A stretch of DNA of 64,000 nt, taken from the NCBI RefSeq assembly GCF_003967595.1, contig NZ_BIFW01000009.1, positions 92,048-156,047 of the forward strand, written 5' to 3'. A program made the translations under genes and the position numbers. The stretch comes from Companilactobacillus musae. GTDB lineage: Bacteria; Bacillota; Bacilli; Lactobacillales; Lactobacillaceae. Of the stretch, positions 47,137 to 57,721 are shown piece after piece (positions within the stretch are counted from its first letter, which is position 1; every line of letters starts with the position of its first letter). The notes beneath the pieces were generated by a model. It was given only the letters and a program-made list of their open reading frames with translations, ran no database searches and was not told where the DNA came from.

Positions 47137-48678
47137 ATGAAAGTAGCTGTTACAGATAATGAAAAGTTAAGACTGACATTAGAGGGAGTGTTGGTCGGAA
47201 TAATTTCTGGAATTTTAGTTAGTATGTTTCGTTGGTCTATTGCACACTCTCTAAAGTTTTATCAAGGTCTTTACGTTACGGCACGAAGTAATCCTCTATT
47301 AGTTTTGTCGTTATTAGGCTTGATGATCGTTATTGCAATATTCGTTGGTTTATTAGTTAAAAAAGAACCCAATATTTCTGGATCGGGTATTCCTCAAGTT
47401 GAGGCACAATTGGGTGGCGAGATGCATCTTAATTGGTGGTCAATTTTGTGGAGAAAATTTGTTGGTGGGATTCTTTGTATTGGACCAGGATTATTTCTTG
47501 GTCGTGAAGGTCCATCTATACAATTAGGAGCAGCTGTTGGTCAAGGTGTTGGCGATCTAACACATGATAATCGTGGGGTTAATCAACGAGTTTTAATTGC
47601 CAGTGGCGCAGCAGCCGGATTATCTGCGGCTTTTAGTGCTCCAATTGCCGGGGCAATGTTTGTTTTGGAGGAAGTTTACCATAACTTTTCACCTTTAGTA
47701 TGGATTACAGCTTTGGCTAGTGCTGTTAGTTCAAATTTGGTGGCTTTATATGTTTTTGGATTACAGCCAGTTTTACAGGTTCCTTATCAATATAGTTTGC
47801 CAGTGAAATATTATTGGCATTTAGTAATTTTAGGAATAATCTTAGGTTTGATGGGGCGCGTCTATCAAATTTGTACGTTATCAATGCCTACTTTGTTTTC
47901 CAAAACTCGTTTGCCTAGATTTATTCACGGCATTATTCCGTTATTATTGATCGTTCCTTTGGGAATGATGTATACGCAGTTTATTGGTGGCGGGAATGAA
48001 GTCATTGTTAATTTGGATAAGTTTAAAGGCGGCTTATTCTTCTTATTAGGCTTATTCTTATTGAGATTTGTCTTTTCAATGTTGTCATATGGTTCTGGTT
48101 TACCAGGTGGAATTTTTCTACCAATTTTAAATTTAGGAGCGATTATTGGTGCTATCTATGCTGTTTTAATGAATCAGATGGGATTATTACCGATTTATTT
48201 TGAAAGTAATTTAATTATTTTTGCTATGGCGGGTTACTTTGCCTGTATTGGTAAAGCTCCTTTTACAGCAATTATTTTGGTTACTGAGATGGTTGGTTCT
48301 TTGAAACATCTGATGCCGCTGGCTGTATTGTCATTAGTAGCATATATCGTCGTTGATCTATTAAATGGAGCTCCAATTTATGAAGCTTTGAAAGAAAAGT
48401 TGAATCTTAACTCGGATTATTTAAATCGGGTCAGCAAGTTTAATGATCGTTTGGAAGTGCCAATTTATGAAGGTAGTTCAATTGATGGAAAATACATTCG
48501 TGATATTCCATTTCCTAAGGAAGTTTTAGTTGTGGCAGTTTATCGTGGCGAACGTCAGCTTATACCTCGTGGCGATACTTTGATCAAGGCGGGAGACAGA
48601 TTGATCTGTATGGTCAATGCGGGTCAACGTGCTAAAATATCTCGTAAGTTAAAAGATTTGATTGATGGAATTAACTAG
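47137..48678 (+). CDS. ClC chloride channel / H+-Cl- exchanger with C-terminal TrkA-C domain
   Basis: A 513-residue membrane protein with the three ClC anion-site motifs: GSGIPQVE, GREGPSIQ with gating Glu124, and PGGIFLPIL. The sequence GREGP, rather than the variants of fluoride-specific ClCs, supports chloride transport, and the gating Glu suggests exchange with protons. The cytoplasmic end (about 430-513) resembles a TrkA-C domain (YRGERQLIPRGDTLIKAGDRLICM), a likely ligand sensor. Probably helps acid tolerance (inference). Confidence 0.9.
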   Translation: MKVAVTDNEKLRLTLEGVLVGIISGILVSMFRWSIAHSLKFYQGLYVTARSNPLLVLSLLGLMIVIAIFVGLLVKKEPNISGSGIPQVEAQLGGEMHLNWWSILWRKFVGGILCIGPGLFLGREGPSIQLGAAVGQGVGDLTHDNRGVNQRVLIASGAAAGLSAAFSAPIAGAMFVLEEVYHNFSPLVWITALASAVSSNLVALYVFGLQPVLQVPYQYSLPVKYYWHLVILGIILGLMGRVYQICTLSMPTLFSKTRLPRFIHGIIPLLLIVPLGMMYTQFIGGGNEVIVNLDKFKGGLFFLLGLFLLRFVFSMLSYGSGLPGGIFLPILNLGAIIGAIYAVLMNQMGLLPIYFESNLIIFAMAGYFACIGKAPFTAIILVTEMVGSLKHLMPLAVLSLVAYIVVDLLNGAPIYEALKEKLNLNSDYLNRVSKFNDRLEVPIYEGSSIDGKYIRDIPFPKEVLVVAVYRGERQLIPRGDTLIKAGDRLICMVNAGQRAKISRKLKDLIDGIN

Positions 48679-48751
48679 AAATTTGACGTCATTTATGTTA
48701 TTGTTTTAGGAGTGATTTCAGCTTTAAACACCATGAACGGAGGTTTTACAG

Positions 48752-48988
48752 GTGTATAATATTATCGAAACATTGTTGATAATTGTATCCATTTTGATAA
48801 TCATTGCCGTATTGATGCAACCAACAAAGCAACAAGATGCTTTGAATGCATTGTCTGGTGGTGGTGGGGACCTATTCAGCAACCAGAAGAAACGTGGTTT
48901 TGAAGCCTTCATGGTTAAGGTTACCTACGTTTTACTAGTATTGTTCTTTGTTTTTTCAATCGTACTAGTATACTTATCATCTCACTAA
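48752..48988 (+). CDS. secG: Preprotein translocase subunit SecG
   Basis: Small accessory subunit of the SecYEG channel. 78 residues, two TM helices separated by the characteristic glycine-rich loop LSGGGGDLFSNQKKRG. The start is GTG with CGGAGG eight bases upstream. First gene of the conserved secG-esterase-rnr-smpB group. Confidence 0.93.
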   Translation: MYNIIETLLIIVSILIIIAVLMQPTKQQDALNALSGGGGDLFSNQKKRGFEAFMVKVTYVLLVLFFVFSIVLVYLSSH

Positions 48989-48997
48989 GCAATTTAT

Positions 48998-49026
48998 CCT
49001 CCTGAAGTTACTCAGGAGGTTTTTTG
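48998..49026 (+). terminator. Terminator after secG
   Basis: CCTCCTGA and TCAGGAGG around a short loop, followed by six T. It probably tunes expression between secG and the downstream genes, which have no obvious promoter. Confidence 0.85.
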
Positions 49027-49045
49027 TTATAAGGAGCAAAATAGC

Positions 49046-49783
49046 ATGAAAATTTTAACACCTAAACCATTCTATTTTGATAATGGGACAAGTGCGGTAT
49101 TGTTGCTACATTCTTTTTCGGGAACGTCTAATGACATGCGGTTATTGGGAAGGTTCTTAGAAAGAAATAATTATTCGGCTTATGCACCTATGTTTGCTGG
49201 GCATGGGACGAAAGAACCCTTAGATATTTTGGAATTGGGTTCAACTGAAAAGTGGTGGCAACAGACACAAGCAGCAGTTCAATATCTTAAAGAACAAAAC
49301 AAGAAAAATATCTATGTTTTTGGCCTGTCATTAGGAGCAATTTTTGCTACTAAGGCAGTTGAAGAATTAGATGATGTAAGTGGTGGGGGAGTTTTTGGAT
49401 CACCCTTATATACAGGTGGTTTTCACGGAATAAAAAATGCCTTTCTGACTTATGCAAAAAAGGTGTACGCTATTCAACAGGACTTAACAGAAGTGGAATT
49501 GGATTCTAAAATGAGACTAGTTGAGTCAAAAATCGATGCTAAATTAACCGAAATCAGAAAAACTTCCGTTGATGTGTCAGAAAAATTAGCTGAAATAAAA
49601 CGACCATATTTTATAGGTCAAGGTACGAGTGATAAATTAGTAAATCCCGATGCTGCTTCAAAGGTGGCACAAGAGGTTAAAACATCACAGCTGCATTTGT
49701 ACGATGCGGGGCATGTTTTAACGATTAACAGAGCTCATAATCAAGTTGAGAGCGATGTGTTAAATTTTTTAGAAAATAATTGA
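49046..49783 (+). CDS. Carboxylesterase (Est30/YvaK type alpha/beta hydrolase)
   Basis: A 245-residue esterase with HSFSGTSNDMR (oxyanion hole), nucleophile elbow GLSLGAIF and a C-terminal AGHVLTINRAHNQV with the catalytic His, close to the Geobacillus Est30 layout. The position between secG and rnr is the same as yvaK in Bacillus. The physiological substrate is unknown; family members prefer short to medium acyl esters. ATAAGGAG precedes the ATG. Confidence 0.88.
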   Translation: MKILTPKPFYFDNGTSAVLLLHSFSGTSNDMRLLGRFLERNNYSAYAPMFAGHGTKEPLDILELGSTEKWWQQTQAAVQYLKEQNKKNIYVFGLSLGAIFATKAVEELDDVSGGGVFGSPLYTGGFHGIKNAFLTYAKKVYAIQQDLTEVELDSKMRLVESKIDAKLTEIRKTSVDVSEKLAEIKRPYFIGQGTSDKLVNPDAASKVAQEVKTSQLHLYDAGHVLTINRAHNQVESDVLNFLENN

Positions 49784-49791
49784 GGAAAGAA

Positions 49792-52119
49792 ATGCCAGAT
49801 AAAGAAAATAAATTAATTGCAGATATACTAGAGGTTTTTAGAAGCAACCCTGATCGTCGTTACAAATCAGAACAGATCGAAGACATTTTAAGAATGCATG
49901 GTGCTTCTGCTTTTAAGCGTGTGGTTAAAGCTTTAGCTGTCTTGGAAGGTGAAAGTAAAATTTCTTTGACCAACAAAGACGAGTTTAAGATGGCTTCACC
50001 TGAAACTGTTGTTGAAGGAACTTTTAAGGGTAATGATAAGGGTTTTGGTTTCGTTAGATATGACGAAGTAGATCCCGATGCATTTATTGCCAGAAGCAAC
50101 ACTATGTTTGCTGTCAACGGAGATACAGTTGAAGTAAAAATTACTAAGCCATCAAATCCTTGGATCGATAAAGGACCTGAAGGAGAAATTATTAAGATCG
50201 AAGAACGTTCATTGACAAAGGCTGTTGGTGAATTCCATGCATATAGTGATGCTCAAGTTGAAAAGACTGGTCATTATGGTTACGTTCAAAGTCATGAAAA
50301 GAAGATTGCTTCATATATGATCTTTATTTCTGATAAGGGCTTGCATCCACAAATTGGAGATATGGTTCAAGTATCAATTGATGAATATCCTAATGCTAAG
50401 CACCCTCAAAGTATGGAAGGTACAGCTTTAGAGGTTATTGGTAATAAGAATGATCCTGGTGTCGACATTATGTCGATCGTAGTTGATAATGATATCAACC
50501 CAGAATTTCCTAGTGAAGTTTTGAAGGAAGCTGAAAAGGTTCCTGATCACGTTTTGGATTCTGATCGTGTTGGTCGCAAAGATTTAACTGAAAATATGGT
50601 TATCACTATTGATGGGGATGACTCAAAAGATTTTGATGATGCTGTTGGATTGGACATGTTGCCTAATGGCAATTTCCATTTGGAAGTTGATATTGCTGAT
50701 GTTACTCACTATGTCAAAGAAGGTTCACCACTTGATCAAGAAGCCTATGCTCGTGGTACAAGTACTTATTTAGTTGATCGAGTAATTCCAATGTTGCCGT
50801 TTAGATTATCAAATGGTATTTGTTCATTGAACCCTGGTGAGGATCGTTTGGCCCTTACTTGTGAAATGGAAATCGATCATCAAGGTAATGTTTTGAAACA
50901 TGAAATTTATCCTAGTGTTATTAGATCTAAGTATCGTATGACTTATAACAATGTTAACGAGATTTTGAAGGGTGACGACCTATTAACTGAGGAATATGCA
51001 CCAGTAGTTCCAATGTTAAAACAGATGGCAGAACTTCATGAAATTCTCTTTAACAAACGTCATGAACGTGGTGCGATTGACTTTGAAGAAACAGAAGCAC
51101 AAATCATTGTTGATGAAAATGGTAAGCCAATTGACATTAAGTTAAGAGAACGTGGTACTTCAGAAAAGATGATCGAATCATTTATGTTGGCTGCTAATGA
51201 AACTGTAGCTGAACATTACAATGTTAAACATGTACCATTCTTGTATCGTGTTCACGAAAAACCTGATGAAGAAAAAGTTAAGAACTTCTTTGAATTTGCC
51301 GCTGCAATGGGTGTACAAGTGAAGGGTAATCTAAAAGAGATTACTCCAAAGATGTTCCAAAATGTTCTTCAAAGTGTCGTTGGTACTCCAGAAGAGCAAG
51401 TCGTTACGATTATGCTTTTGAGAAGTTTACAACAAGCTAGATATTCTGATGAACCACTTGGCCATTTTGGTTTGGCTGCGAAGTATTATACTCACTTTAC
51501 TTCACCAATCAGACGTTATCCTGACTTAACAGTTCATCGTATGATTCACAGTTATGCTGAAAACGGTTTTACTGATGAAGAACAAACTAAGTGGTCTAAT
51601 AAGTTGCAAGAAATTGCTGAACACACTTCAGGGCGTGAAAGAATTTCAATTAATGCTGAGCGTGCGGTTGATGATTTGAAGAAGACTGAATATATGGCTG
51701 ATCAAGTTGGAAATACTTTTGATGCTGTAGTTAGTTCAGTGACAAGCTTTGGAATGTTCATTCAATTGGATAATACAGTTGAAGGTTTAATTCATATTTC
51801 TAACATGAAGGATGACTTCTATGAATATGATGAGAAGAGCATGTCAATGCACGGACGAGGCACTGGTAAGATCTTTAAGGTCGGTCAACCAATCAAGGTT
51901 AAGTTGATCAGAGCCGATGTCGAACATCGTCAAATTGACTTTGAACGAGTATTAACTCCTGAGGAACAAGAACAAGCTGACAAACGTGAAGCTGAATTTA
52001 AAAAGAAACGTTCTAATCAACATGGACGCGGACGTGGTGGTCATGGTCGCCACAATGATAAAGATAAAGGCCATGGAAACAATAACCATAAAAGACGTGG
52101 TAAATACGAAAGACGGTGA
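49792..52119 (+). CDS. rnr: Ribonuclease R
   Basis: 3'-5' exoribonuclease that degrades structured RNA, including rRNA fragments and messages on ribosomes rescued by tmRNA-SmpB. The 775-residue protein has an N-terminal HTH-like region, two cold-shock domains, the RNB catalytic core with [15 protein letters not shown] (metal-binding acidic residues), an S1 domain ([20 protein letters not shown]) and a Lys/Arg/Gly/His-rich tail. ATG 49792 has GAGG six bases upstream; TTG 49780 is less likely. The next gene is smpB, its functional partner. Confidence 0.97.
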   Translation: MPDKENKLIADILEVFRSNPDRRYKSEQIEDILRMHGASAFKRVVKALAVLEGESKISLTNKDEFKMASPETVVEGTFKGNDKGFGFVRYDEVDPDAFIARSNTMFAVNGDTVEVKITKPSNPWIDKGPEGEIIKIEERSLTKAVGEFHAYSDAQVEKTGHYGYVQSHEKKIASYMIFISDKGLHPQIGDMVQVSIDEYPNAKHPQSMEGTALEVIGNKNDPGVDIMSIVVDNDINPEFPSEVLKEAEKVPDHVLDSDRVGRKDLTENMVITIDGDDSKDFDDAVGLDMLPNGNFHLEVDIADVTHYVKEGSPLDQEAYARGTSTYLVDRVIPMLPFRLSNGICSLNPGEDRLALTCEMEIDHQGNVLKHEIYPSVIRSKYRMTYNNVNEILKGDDLLTEEYAPVVPMLKQMAELHEILFNKRHERGAIDFEETEAQIIVDENGKPIDIKLRERGTSEKMIESFMLAANETVAEHYNVKHVPFLYRVHEKPDEEKVKNFFEFAAAMGVQVKGNLKEITPKMFQNVLQSVVGTPEEQVVTIMLLRSLQQARYSDEPLGHFGLAAKYYTHFTSPIRRYPDLTVHRMIHSYAENGFTDEEQTKWSNKLQEIAEHTSGRERISINAERAVDDLKKTEYMADQVGNTFDAVVSSVTSFGMFIQLDNTVEGLIHISNMKDDFYEYDEKSMSMHGRGTGKIFKVGQPIKVKLIRADVEHRQIDFERVLTPEEQEQADKREAEFKKKRSNQHGRGRGGHGRHNDKDKGHGNNNHKRRGKYERR

Positions 52120-52124
52120 TTCTT

Positions 52125-52595
52125 TTGAAGAAACATCATACAAAAGCTGCTAATGAAGTAGCTAATAATCGTAAGGCTCGTCATGATTACAATATTTTAG
52201 AAACTTATGAGGCGGGTATTTCTTTGACCGGGACTGAGATAAAATCAGTTCGTGCAAGTAAGATGAATATTAAAGATGGGTTTGTGCAAGCCAGAAATGG
52301 TGAACTATGGTTAGAAAATGTTAATATTAGCATCTATGACCAAGGAAATATGTTCAATCACGATCCATTACGTAATCGCAAGTTACTTTTGCATAAAAAG
52401 GAAATTCGCAAGATTACTTCAAGTATTCAAGAAAAGGGAATTACAGTAGTTCCTCTGAAAGTTTATTTGAAGCATGGGTTCGCTAAGGTATTGATTGGCG
52501 TAGCTGAAGGTAAGAAACAATACGATAAACGTGAAACAATTAAAAAACGTGATCAAGAAAGAGAGATTAGACGTGTTATTAAAAATGCGTATTAA
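52125..52595 (+). CDS. smpB: SsrA-binding protein SmpB
   Basis: Binds tmRNA and carries it into the A site of stalled ribosomes. 156 residues with [30 protein letters not shown], and the C-terminal basic tail [20 protein letters not shown] 52125 has GGTGA five bases upstream and gives the usual MKK start; a GTG at 52116 overlapping the rnr stop is the alternative. The ssrA gene is not seen in the window. Confidence 0.95.
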   Translation: MKKHHTKAANEVANNRKARHDYNILETYEAGISLTGTEIKSVRASKMNIKDGFVQARNGELWLENVNISIYDQGNMFNHDPLRNRKLLLHKKEIRKITSSIQEKGITVVPLKVYLKHGFAKVLIGVAEGKKQYDKRETIKKRDQEREIRRVIKNAY

Positions 52596-52672
52596 TCTTT
52601 CAGATGATCGCTTTTTTTTTGCCCTAAAATTAGTATGATAAAATATTTATAGAGATTTAATTGGGGGTAACA

Positions 52673-54475
52673 ATGAAGAAAATATGGGGAATATGGTTCA
52701 CCATTCTCGGGATGCTATTGTTTTTTTCAACGGCAACTACTGTTAAAGCCGATGGCAATTTTAAAGTAGAAAAATATCACGCTACGGCTGATATTCAAAA
52801 GAATGGAGACATTGATCTAACGCAGCGAATCAATTATCAATTTAACGGTAATTTTCATGGAGTTTATTACAATCAGAATATTAATGCTGCTCAAAGTGTC
52901 ACTGATCCACAGGTTTTCATTGATAATGGTCGTAAAACAACACAATTGAAACCTTCTACTTCTGGTGAGAATGATACTTTCAAGGTCACCAAAAGTAAGA
53001 ATAATATGGATATCAAGGTCTATCATGCCGCTCAAAAAGAGAACGTAACTTTTATTTACAAGTATCGTTTGAATCAAGTGGTAACTAATTATTCCGATAC
53101 AGCTGAGCTGAATTGGAAAATGATTGGTAGTGGTTGGGAAAATAGTTTACATAACGTAGTTTTGACAGTTAATTTACCAGCAAAGAATGTTTCCAAATTA
53201 CAGGCTTGGGCACATAGTACCAACAGGGATGGCTATACGCATGTTTATCGAAAAAAGGGTCAAGTTAAAATGACTTTAGGATACTTAGCACCATACGGTC
53301 ATGTTGAAACGCATATGTTATTTCCTACAACTGTGACACCTAATAATCCTAACGTTGTTAATAAAAAACATAAGCAAAGTGCCATAGCTCATGAACAGGG
53401 CCTTGTTAAGGAAGCAAATATGAGTCGAACACACCAAAAGTGGACTTATATTTATTTAATGGTATTTGGTGCGGCAGTTATTTTAGTGATTTATTTATAT
53501 CGCTTATATGATTTTGTAAAGAATCCAAGTCGAAAGCATACGATACCAACACCTTTACATCATACTTTCGATGAGCCGAATTTTAAGCCGAGTTTTGCCA
53601 AAATTATTTTAGATAAAAAGGACAAGGCAGATAATCTTTCTTTGACAGCTGATTTGCTAAATGAAGTAGGTAAACGTCATTTAGAAATTGAAAAATTTGG
53701 TAGTACTTATGAAATTGTTAAATTAACACCACCTACTAATACTTTTTTTAGGTATTTAATTGATGAAGTTGGTGATGGTAAAAAAGTTAATTTAAGGCAG
53801 ATCAAGTCTTCGGCCAAAGGGTATGGAACCAATAGAAAGATGCTTCGTAAGTTCAATGATTGGGCTGAGGAAGCTGCTAAGGGGCGTGAGAAGTATCTGG
53901 ATCTCGATAATTTGAATTTTGTCGACAATTATCGAATATCAGCAATTGCATCTAGTATCATAACGTTCTTTATGTTTGTAATTGGACTTATTTTTGGTAA
54001 AAATCTTTGGATCAATAGTGGCTTATCTTTATTGTTTATCGGTTTATATTGGTTGATTTATTGGGTCACTAAGAAAAAAGTTACAGTTTATACAGATCTA
54101 GGGGAAATAGAAGTTAATAAGATTAGGGCTTTCAAACGAATGCTGACGGATATTGATGATATTAAAATGGCGGAAGTGGGAGATTTGATCCTTTGGGAGC
54201 AATTCCTGCCTTATGCGGTCGTTTTTGGCGTTTCGGATAAAGTTATTAAGGCATTGAAAGTAAACTTTGGAAAAGAGCAAATAAACAATTCTATCGTGGC
54301 TTCATACTATATTGGCTCAACTAGTTTCATTAATGTTGGATCAGTCGGTTTCCAGGCGGCATTTTCGGGTGCTATTGGTGCTGGAGGTACTTCAAGTTTA
54401 TCAGGAGGTTCCGGTGGTTTTACCGGTGGGTCATCTGGTGGATTTGGTGGAGGTTCCGGCGGTGGAGCCTTTTAA
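52673..54475 (+). CDS. DUF2207 membrane protein
   Basis: A 600-residue protein with a signal peptide (cleavage likely after TVKA), an extracellular DUF2207 domain (about 27-240), a TM helix near 265 (YIYLMVFGAAVILVIYLY), a cytoplasmic part, two closely spaced TM helices near 420-465 and a C-terminal tail of Gly and Ser with some Phe (GGSGGFTGGSSGGFGGGSGG). The tail is typical of the family and its function is unknown. ATG 52673 has GGGGGT upstream. Monocistronic between smpB and a bidirectional terminator. Confidence 0.87.
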   Translation: MKKIWGIWFTILGMLLFFSTATTVKADGNFKVEKYHATADIQKNGDIDLTQRINYQFNGNFHGVYYNQNINAAQSVTDPQVFIDNGRKTTQLKPSTSGENDTFKVTKSKNNMDIKVYHAAQKENVTFIYKYRLNQVVTNYSDTAELNWKMIGSGWENSLHNVVLTVNLPAKNVSKLQAWAHSTNRDGYTHVYRKKGQVKMTLGYLAPYGHVETHMLFPTTVTPNNPNVVNKKHKQSAIAHEQGLVKEANMSRTHQKWTYIYLMVFGAAVILVIYLYRLYDFVKNPSRKHTIPTPLHHTFDEPNFKPSFAKIILDKKDKADNLSLTADLLNEVGKRHLEIEKFGSTYEIVKLTPPTNTFFRYLIDEVGDGKKVNLRQIKSSAKGYGTNRKMLRKFNDWAEEAAKGREKYLDLDNLNFVDNYRISAIASSIITFFMFVIGLIFGKNLWINSGLSLLFIGLYWLIYWVTKKKVTVYTDLGEIEVNKIRAFKRMLTDIDDIKMAEVGDLILWEQFLPYAVVFGVSDKVIKALKVNFGKEQINNSIVASYYIGSTSFINVGSVGFQAAFSGAIGAGGTSSLSGGSGGFTGGSSGGFGGGSGGGAF

Positions 54476-54479
54476 GGGT

Positions 54480-54523
54480 AAAAAAATAGACTGAGAAATT
54501 TCTTCTCGGTCTATTTTTTACCT
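54480..54523. terminator. Bidirectional terminator between the DUF2207 gene and the adhesin gene
   Basis: AAAAAATAGACTGAGAA and TTCTCGGTCTATTTTTT around ATTTC. A-run and T-run on the two sides let it act on both strands. Confidence 0.88.
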
Positions 54524-54546
54524 TTAAAATTAAATGATTTCATTTT

Positions 54547-56730
54547 CTATGCGTTGCGACGTTTGTAATAAACAACACCACTTAGAAGAACTAAACCAAG
54601 TAAGCTTGCAATCAAACCAGATTTAGCACCAGTTTGTGGAAGTGTACCGTTAGAGTTAGATGAACCAGTTGACCCATTGTTTGAATTACCGGGATTGATA
54701 GGGTTAGTAATGATTCCGCCATCACCGTTGTTGTTATTGTTGTTTGAACCAGGATTTTCTGGATCGACAATTATACCACCGTTGTTGTCTTCTTCATTAC
54801 CATCTTTATCTTCATTATTATTGCCGTCAACGTCAGTACCGGGTTCTTCAGTATTTCCATTTCCTTCATTACCACTAGTAGTCTTAGGGTCTGAAGTTTC
54901 TAAAGTACCTAGGCCAATACCATCATAATCATCAGTGATTTCAAATTCAATCTTATCAGGATTTAGATCATATCCATCAGGTGCTTTAGTTTCTAGGAAG
55001 TAATATTTGCCAGGCTTTAGACCTTCGACAGTTATCATTCCGTCTTTATCAGTAACATTTTTGGTGATGAATGTTCCGTCTTCAGAATAAAGACTGTATT
55101 CGGCATCTGGAACGCCAATGGTCATATCTTCACGATCAAACTTTTGAAGACTTACCATATAGGTATCATCTGAACCAGTAATTTTTTCATTTTCAATGAT
55201 AATCATTGATGGAGTAGGATTTTCTTTGTCAATCGTAAAACTGATATCCTTACCGCTGATATAGCCACTAGGAGTCTTAATTTCATGTAAGGTATAGTCA
55301 CCGTATGGCAAATTGTAATAGTGACCAATTCCTAATTCATCGACTGTAATAGTTCCTACTGAATTTCCGTCTTTATCTAGAATTTCAAATTCAGCACCGG
55401 TTAGTCGATAACCAGTTTCCTTATCAATTTTCATAATAACGATTGAACCTTCAGGATTGTCATTAATTGGTTCATCTTGGGTATTTACCTTAACTGTTGT
55501 GGTTGTAGTACCGGAAATTGTAAATGGTACTTCATTACCATTAGCTTCATAACCATCTGGTGGGGTTGTTTCTTTGAAATAATAATTACCAGCAGGTAAG
55601 CCAGAAACATTGATTTGACCATTTGTATCAGTTGTTAGTCCTTGTTTGACGGGAGTATCAGAGCCATATTCATAAATATCATAGACTGCACCTTGAAGTG
55701 GGGTTTCTCCGTCTTCAGTGGAAGTTTTAGTTAGGAGTACGGAACCTAAAATATTATTACCATTACCACTACCAGAGTTGGAGTTACCAACTACACTAGC
55801 ACTAACATTTCCGGAATTAGTTCCGTTTCCACCAGTATTTCCCCAAGTGTATTCAGCATTATTTCTGAATTTATTTCCGTTACTTGCGTTGGCTGGATCG
55901 TCAATTCTTGTTTGGAAAGTAATTGCGTAGAATTGATTGTTTTGAGGTAAACCAACAGAGAAACCATTTCCATCTTCATAAAAAGATTTATATTCGCTAG
56001 AATCTAACAAGCGGTCCTTTTTATAATAACCTGGAGATGACCAACTTGATTCGTAGACATTAACAGAACCTGGAATATAAGTTTGAGTCCCATCAGTAAT
56101 ATTTAAATCCTTAACGAGCAAGTTAGGAAAATCTCCACTGTTACGATTTGCTAAAATGGTCCAAGTAATGATTGGGTTACCATCAGCGTCCTTACCCATA
56201 GTTCCTTTTTTAGAAAAGTCACTATCAGAGGTAACAACAGTCATATTGTCATGCTGATTACCAATTTGGACATCGTTTTGTCCGACCACAGCGTCTTTAC
56301 CAACGCCAAGTCCTGAAGTTAAATTCAAAGATCCATTGAAATCAGTTTTTCCTTCAACATCAGTAAAAGTAACAAGAATAGTGTTATCGGAATTCAGAAT
56401 TGCTTCACCGATTTTTTCCCCATTATCATTGGTTAGGTCGAACTTATCTCCTGGCTCTCTAACTTTAAGAGTAGGTGGTAACTGAATTTCCCAAGTATCA
56501 CCGTTGTTTAATTGAGTACCAGTTGTATCCCAATTCAAAGTAACTTCGACGTTACTAGCAGTACCATGGTCTTTTTGTTTGATACTCATGCCAGTAAGGA
56601 AACCATCTGAACCTTGAGATGTTGTATATGTTGCAGCTTCAGTGGAAGTAGTTTGATTAGAAAATACTAAAATAACTAATCCCAGAGAAGCGACAAGTGC
56701 AATTAAAAAATTGCGTAATTTTTTCCCCAT
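54547..56730 (-). CDS. LPXTG-anchored adhesin with collagen-binding-like and three SpaA/Cna-B domains
   Basis: A 727-residue cell-wall protein. Signal peptide at 1-33; an N-terminal adhesin region (about 40-310) of the Cna/SdrC kind with VTLNWDTTGTQLNNGDTWEI; three SpaA-type Ig domains at about 328-420, 428-515 and 524-612, each with a Lys in the first strand (K335, K434, K530) and a Glu in the E-box (E387, E483, E580: ETTPPDGY, EIKTPSGY, ETKAPDGY) expected to support isopeptide bonds; an Asn/Gly/Asp/Ser-rich spacer at 613-696; sortase motif LPQTG at 697-701, TM helix and KRRNA tail. AAGGGGAAAG precedes the ATG. No sortase is adjacent, so the housekeeping enzyme should anchor it. Confidence 0.93.
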   Translation of the reverse strand: MGKKLRNFLIALVASLGLVILVFSNQTTSTEAATYTTSQGSDGFLTGMSIKQKDHGTASNVEVTLNWDTTGTQLNNGDTWEIQLPPTLKVREPGDKFDLTNDNGEKIGEAILNSDNTILVTFTDVEGKTDFNGSLNLTSGLGVGKDAVVGQNDVQIGNQHDNMTVVTSDSDFSKKGTMGKDADGNPIITWTILANRNSGDFPNLLVKDLNITDGTQTYIPGSVNVYESSWSSPGYYKKDRLLDSSEYKSFYEDGNGFSVGLPQNNQFYAITFQTRIDDPANASNGNKFRNNAEYTWGNTGGNGTNSGNVSASVVGNSNSGSGNGNNILGSVLLTKTSTEDGETPLQGAVYDIYEYGSDTPVKQGLTTDTNGQINVSGLPAGNYYFKETTPPDGYEANGNEVPFTISGTTTTTVKVNTQDEPINDNPEGSIVIMKIDKETGYRLTGAEFEILDKDGNSVGTITVDELGIGHYYNLPYGDYTLHEIKTPSGYISGKDISFTIDKENPTPSMIIIENEKITGSDDTYMVSLQKFDREDMTIGVPDAEYSLYSEDGTFITKNVTDKDGMITVEGLKPGKYYFLETKAPDGYDLNPDKIEFEITDDYDGIGLGTLETSDPKTTSGNEGNGNTEEPGTDVDGNNNEDKDGNEEDNNGGIIVDPENPGSNNNNNNGDGGIITNPINPGNSNNGSTGSSNSNGTLPQTGAKSGLIASLLGLVLLSGVVYYKRRNA

Positions 56731-57001
56731 ATTCTTTCCCCTTTCTAATTGAATACAATTTTAATTATAGAATGAATGGAAAACTTTAAACAGGGGATTG
56801 ACTAAAATATTAATAAATAAATATTAGTTTAAAAAAGCCTTACTTATAGGTAGTAACTCGTTATCATGACTACCATATCTTGTGAAATTTTAGAAATCTG
56901 TACAATATATAGAATAGAAGTGATATCATAGTGAATGTTGTTTTTTTACAAATTAAGAGAATTAAATTAAAGAATCAATTGATGTATGGAGGAGAATAAT
57001 G
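56731..57001. other. Non-coding gap between divergent adhesin and kinase genes
   Basis: AT-rich, no reading frame. It must hold both promoters. The inverted repeat GGTAGT...ACTACC at about 56850-56875 forms a six-base stem with a 14-base loop and no T-run; a shared operator is possible. GGAGGAG at 56988-56994 is the ribosome-binding site of the kinase gene. Confidence 0.5.
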
Positions 57002-57646
57002 ATGATCGTATTGAGCGGCGCAATTGGAGCCGGAAAGAGTTCATTGGCAACAGTTTTATCAGAACACTTAGGAACAGAGGCTTTCTATGAACAGGTTGAT
57101 AATAACCCCGTTTTGCCGCTATTTTATAAAGACCCTAAGAAGTATGCATTTTTATTACAAATTTACTTCTTAAACAAACGTTTTGAATCAATCAAGAAGG
57201 CAATGGTGCAAGATAATAATGTGTTGGACCGTTCAATTTATGAAGATTCACTATTTTTCCATATGAATGCTGATATGGGTAGAGCTACTCCACAAGAAGT
57301 TAAAGTATATGATGAATTATTGGATAATATGATGCAAGAGCTTCCATATGCTGCTGCTAAGAAAGCTCCTGATTTGTTAGTTCATTTGGATATTTCATAC
57401 GATACAATGATTCATCGTATTGAAAAACGTGGTCGTTCATATGAACAACCAGAACAAGATCCAACTTTACCAGAATATTATCATCAATTATTAGCTAGGT
57501 ATGACGGTTGGTATGATGATTATGATTACAGTCCTAAGATGAAGATTGACGGTGACAAATATGATTTTGTTGAAAATCCTGATGATCGTCAAAAAGTTTT
57601 GGATTTAATTGATGAACAATTACGTGTTCGTGGTACTTTAGACTAA
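57002..57646 (+). CDS. Deoxynucleoside kinase (deoxyadenosine/deoxyguanosine type)
   Basis: Phosphorylates deoxyadenosine or deoxyguanosine in salvage. 214 residues with P-loop GAIGAGKSS, the substrate-binding EQVDNNPVLPLFYKDPKKYAFLLQIYFLNKR, the DRS motif in VLDRSIYEDSLFF and a LID region RIEKRGRSYEQ. Two ATG codons are adjacent (56999 and 57002); GGAGGAG is seven bases from the second, which I prefer. The gene has its own terminator. Lactobacilli depend on such kinases for dNTP salvage. Confidence 0.92.
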   Translation: MIVLSGAIGAGKSSLATVLSEHLGTEAFYEQVDNNPVLPLFYKDPKKYAFLLQIYFLNKRFESIKKAMVQDNNVLDRSIYEDSLFFHMNADMGRATPQEVKVYDELLDNMMQELPYAAAKKAPDLLVHLDISYDTMIHRIEKRGRSYEQPEQDPTLPEYYHQLLARYDGWYDDYDYSPKMKIDGDKYDFVENPDDRQKVLDLIDEQLRVRGTLD

Positions 57647-57651
57647 TCACT

Positions 57652-57681
57652 AAGCTGAGAAGAAAACTTCTTGGCTTTTTT
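57652..57681 (+). terminator. Terminator after the deoxynucleoside kinase gene
   Basis: AAGCTGAGAAG pairs with CTTCTTGGCTT (wobbles) around AAAA, followed by T-rich sequence. Confidence 0.82.
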
Positions 57682-57721
57682 CTTTGCTTGCTACTATCCT
57701 CAAAATAAGATAACCTATTAA

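Noticed and set aside
52600..52620. Possible terminator after smpB
   Set aside because: There is a T-run, but the preceding sequence forms only a four-base stem (ATCT/AGAT) that does not abut the T-run.
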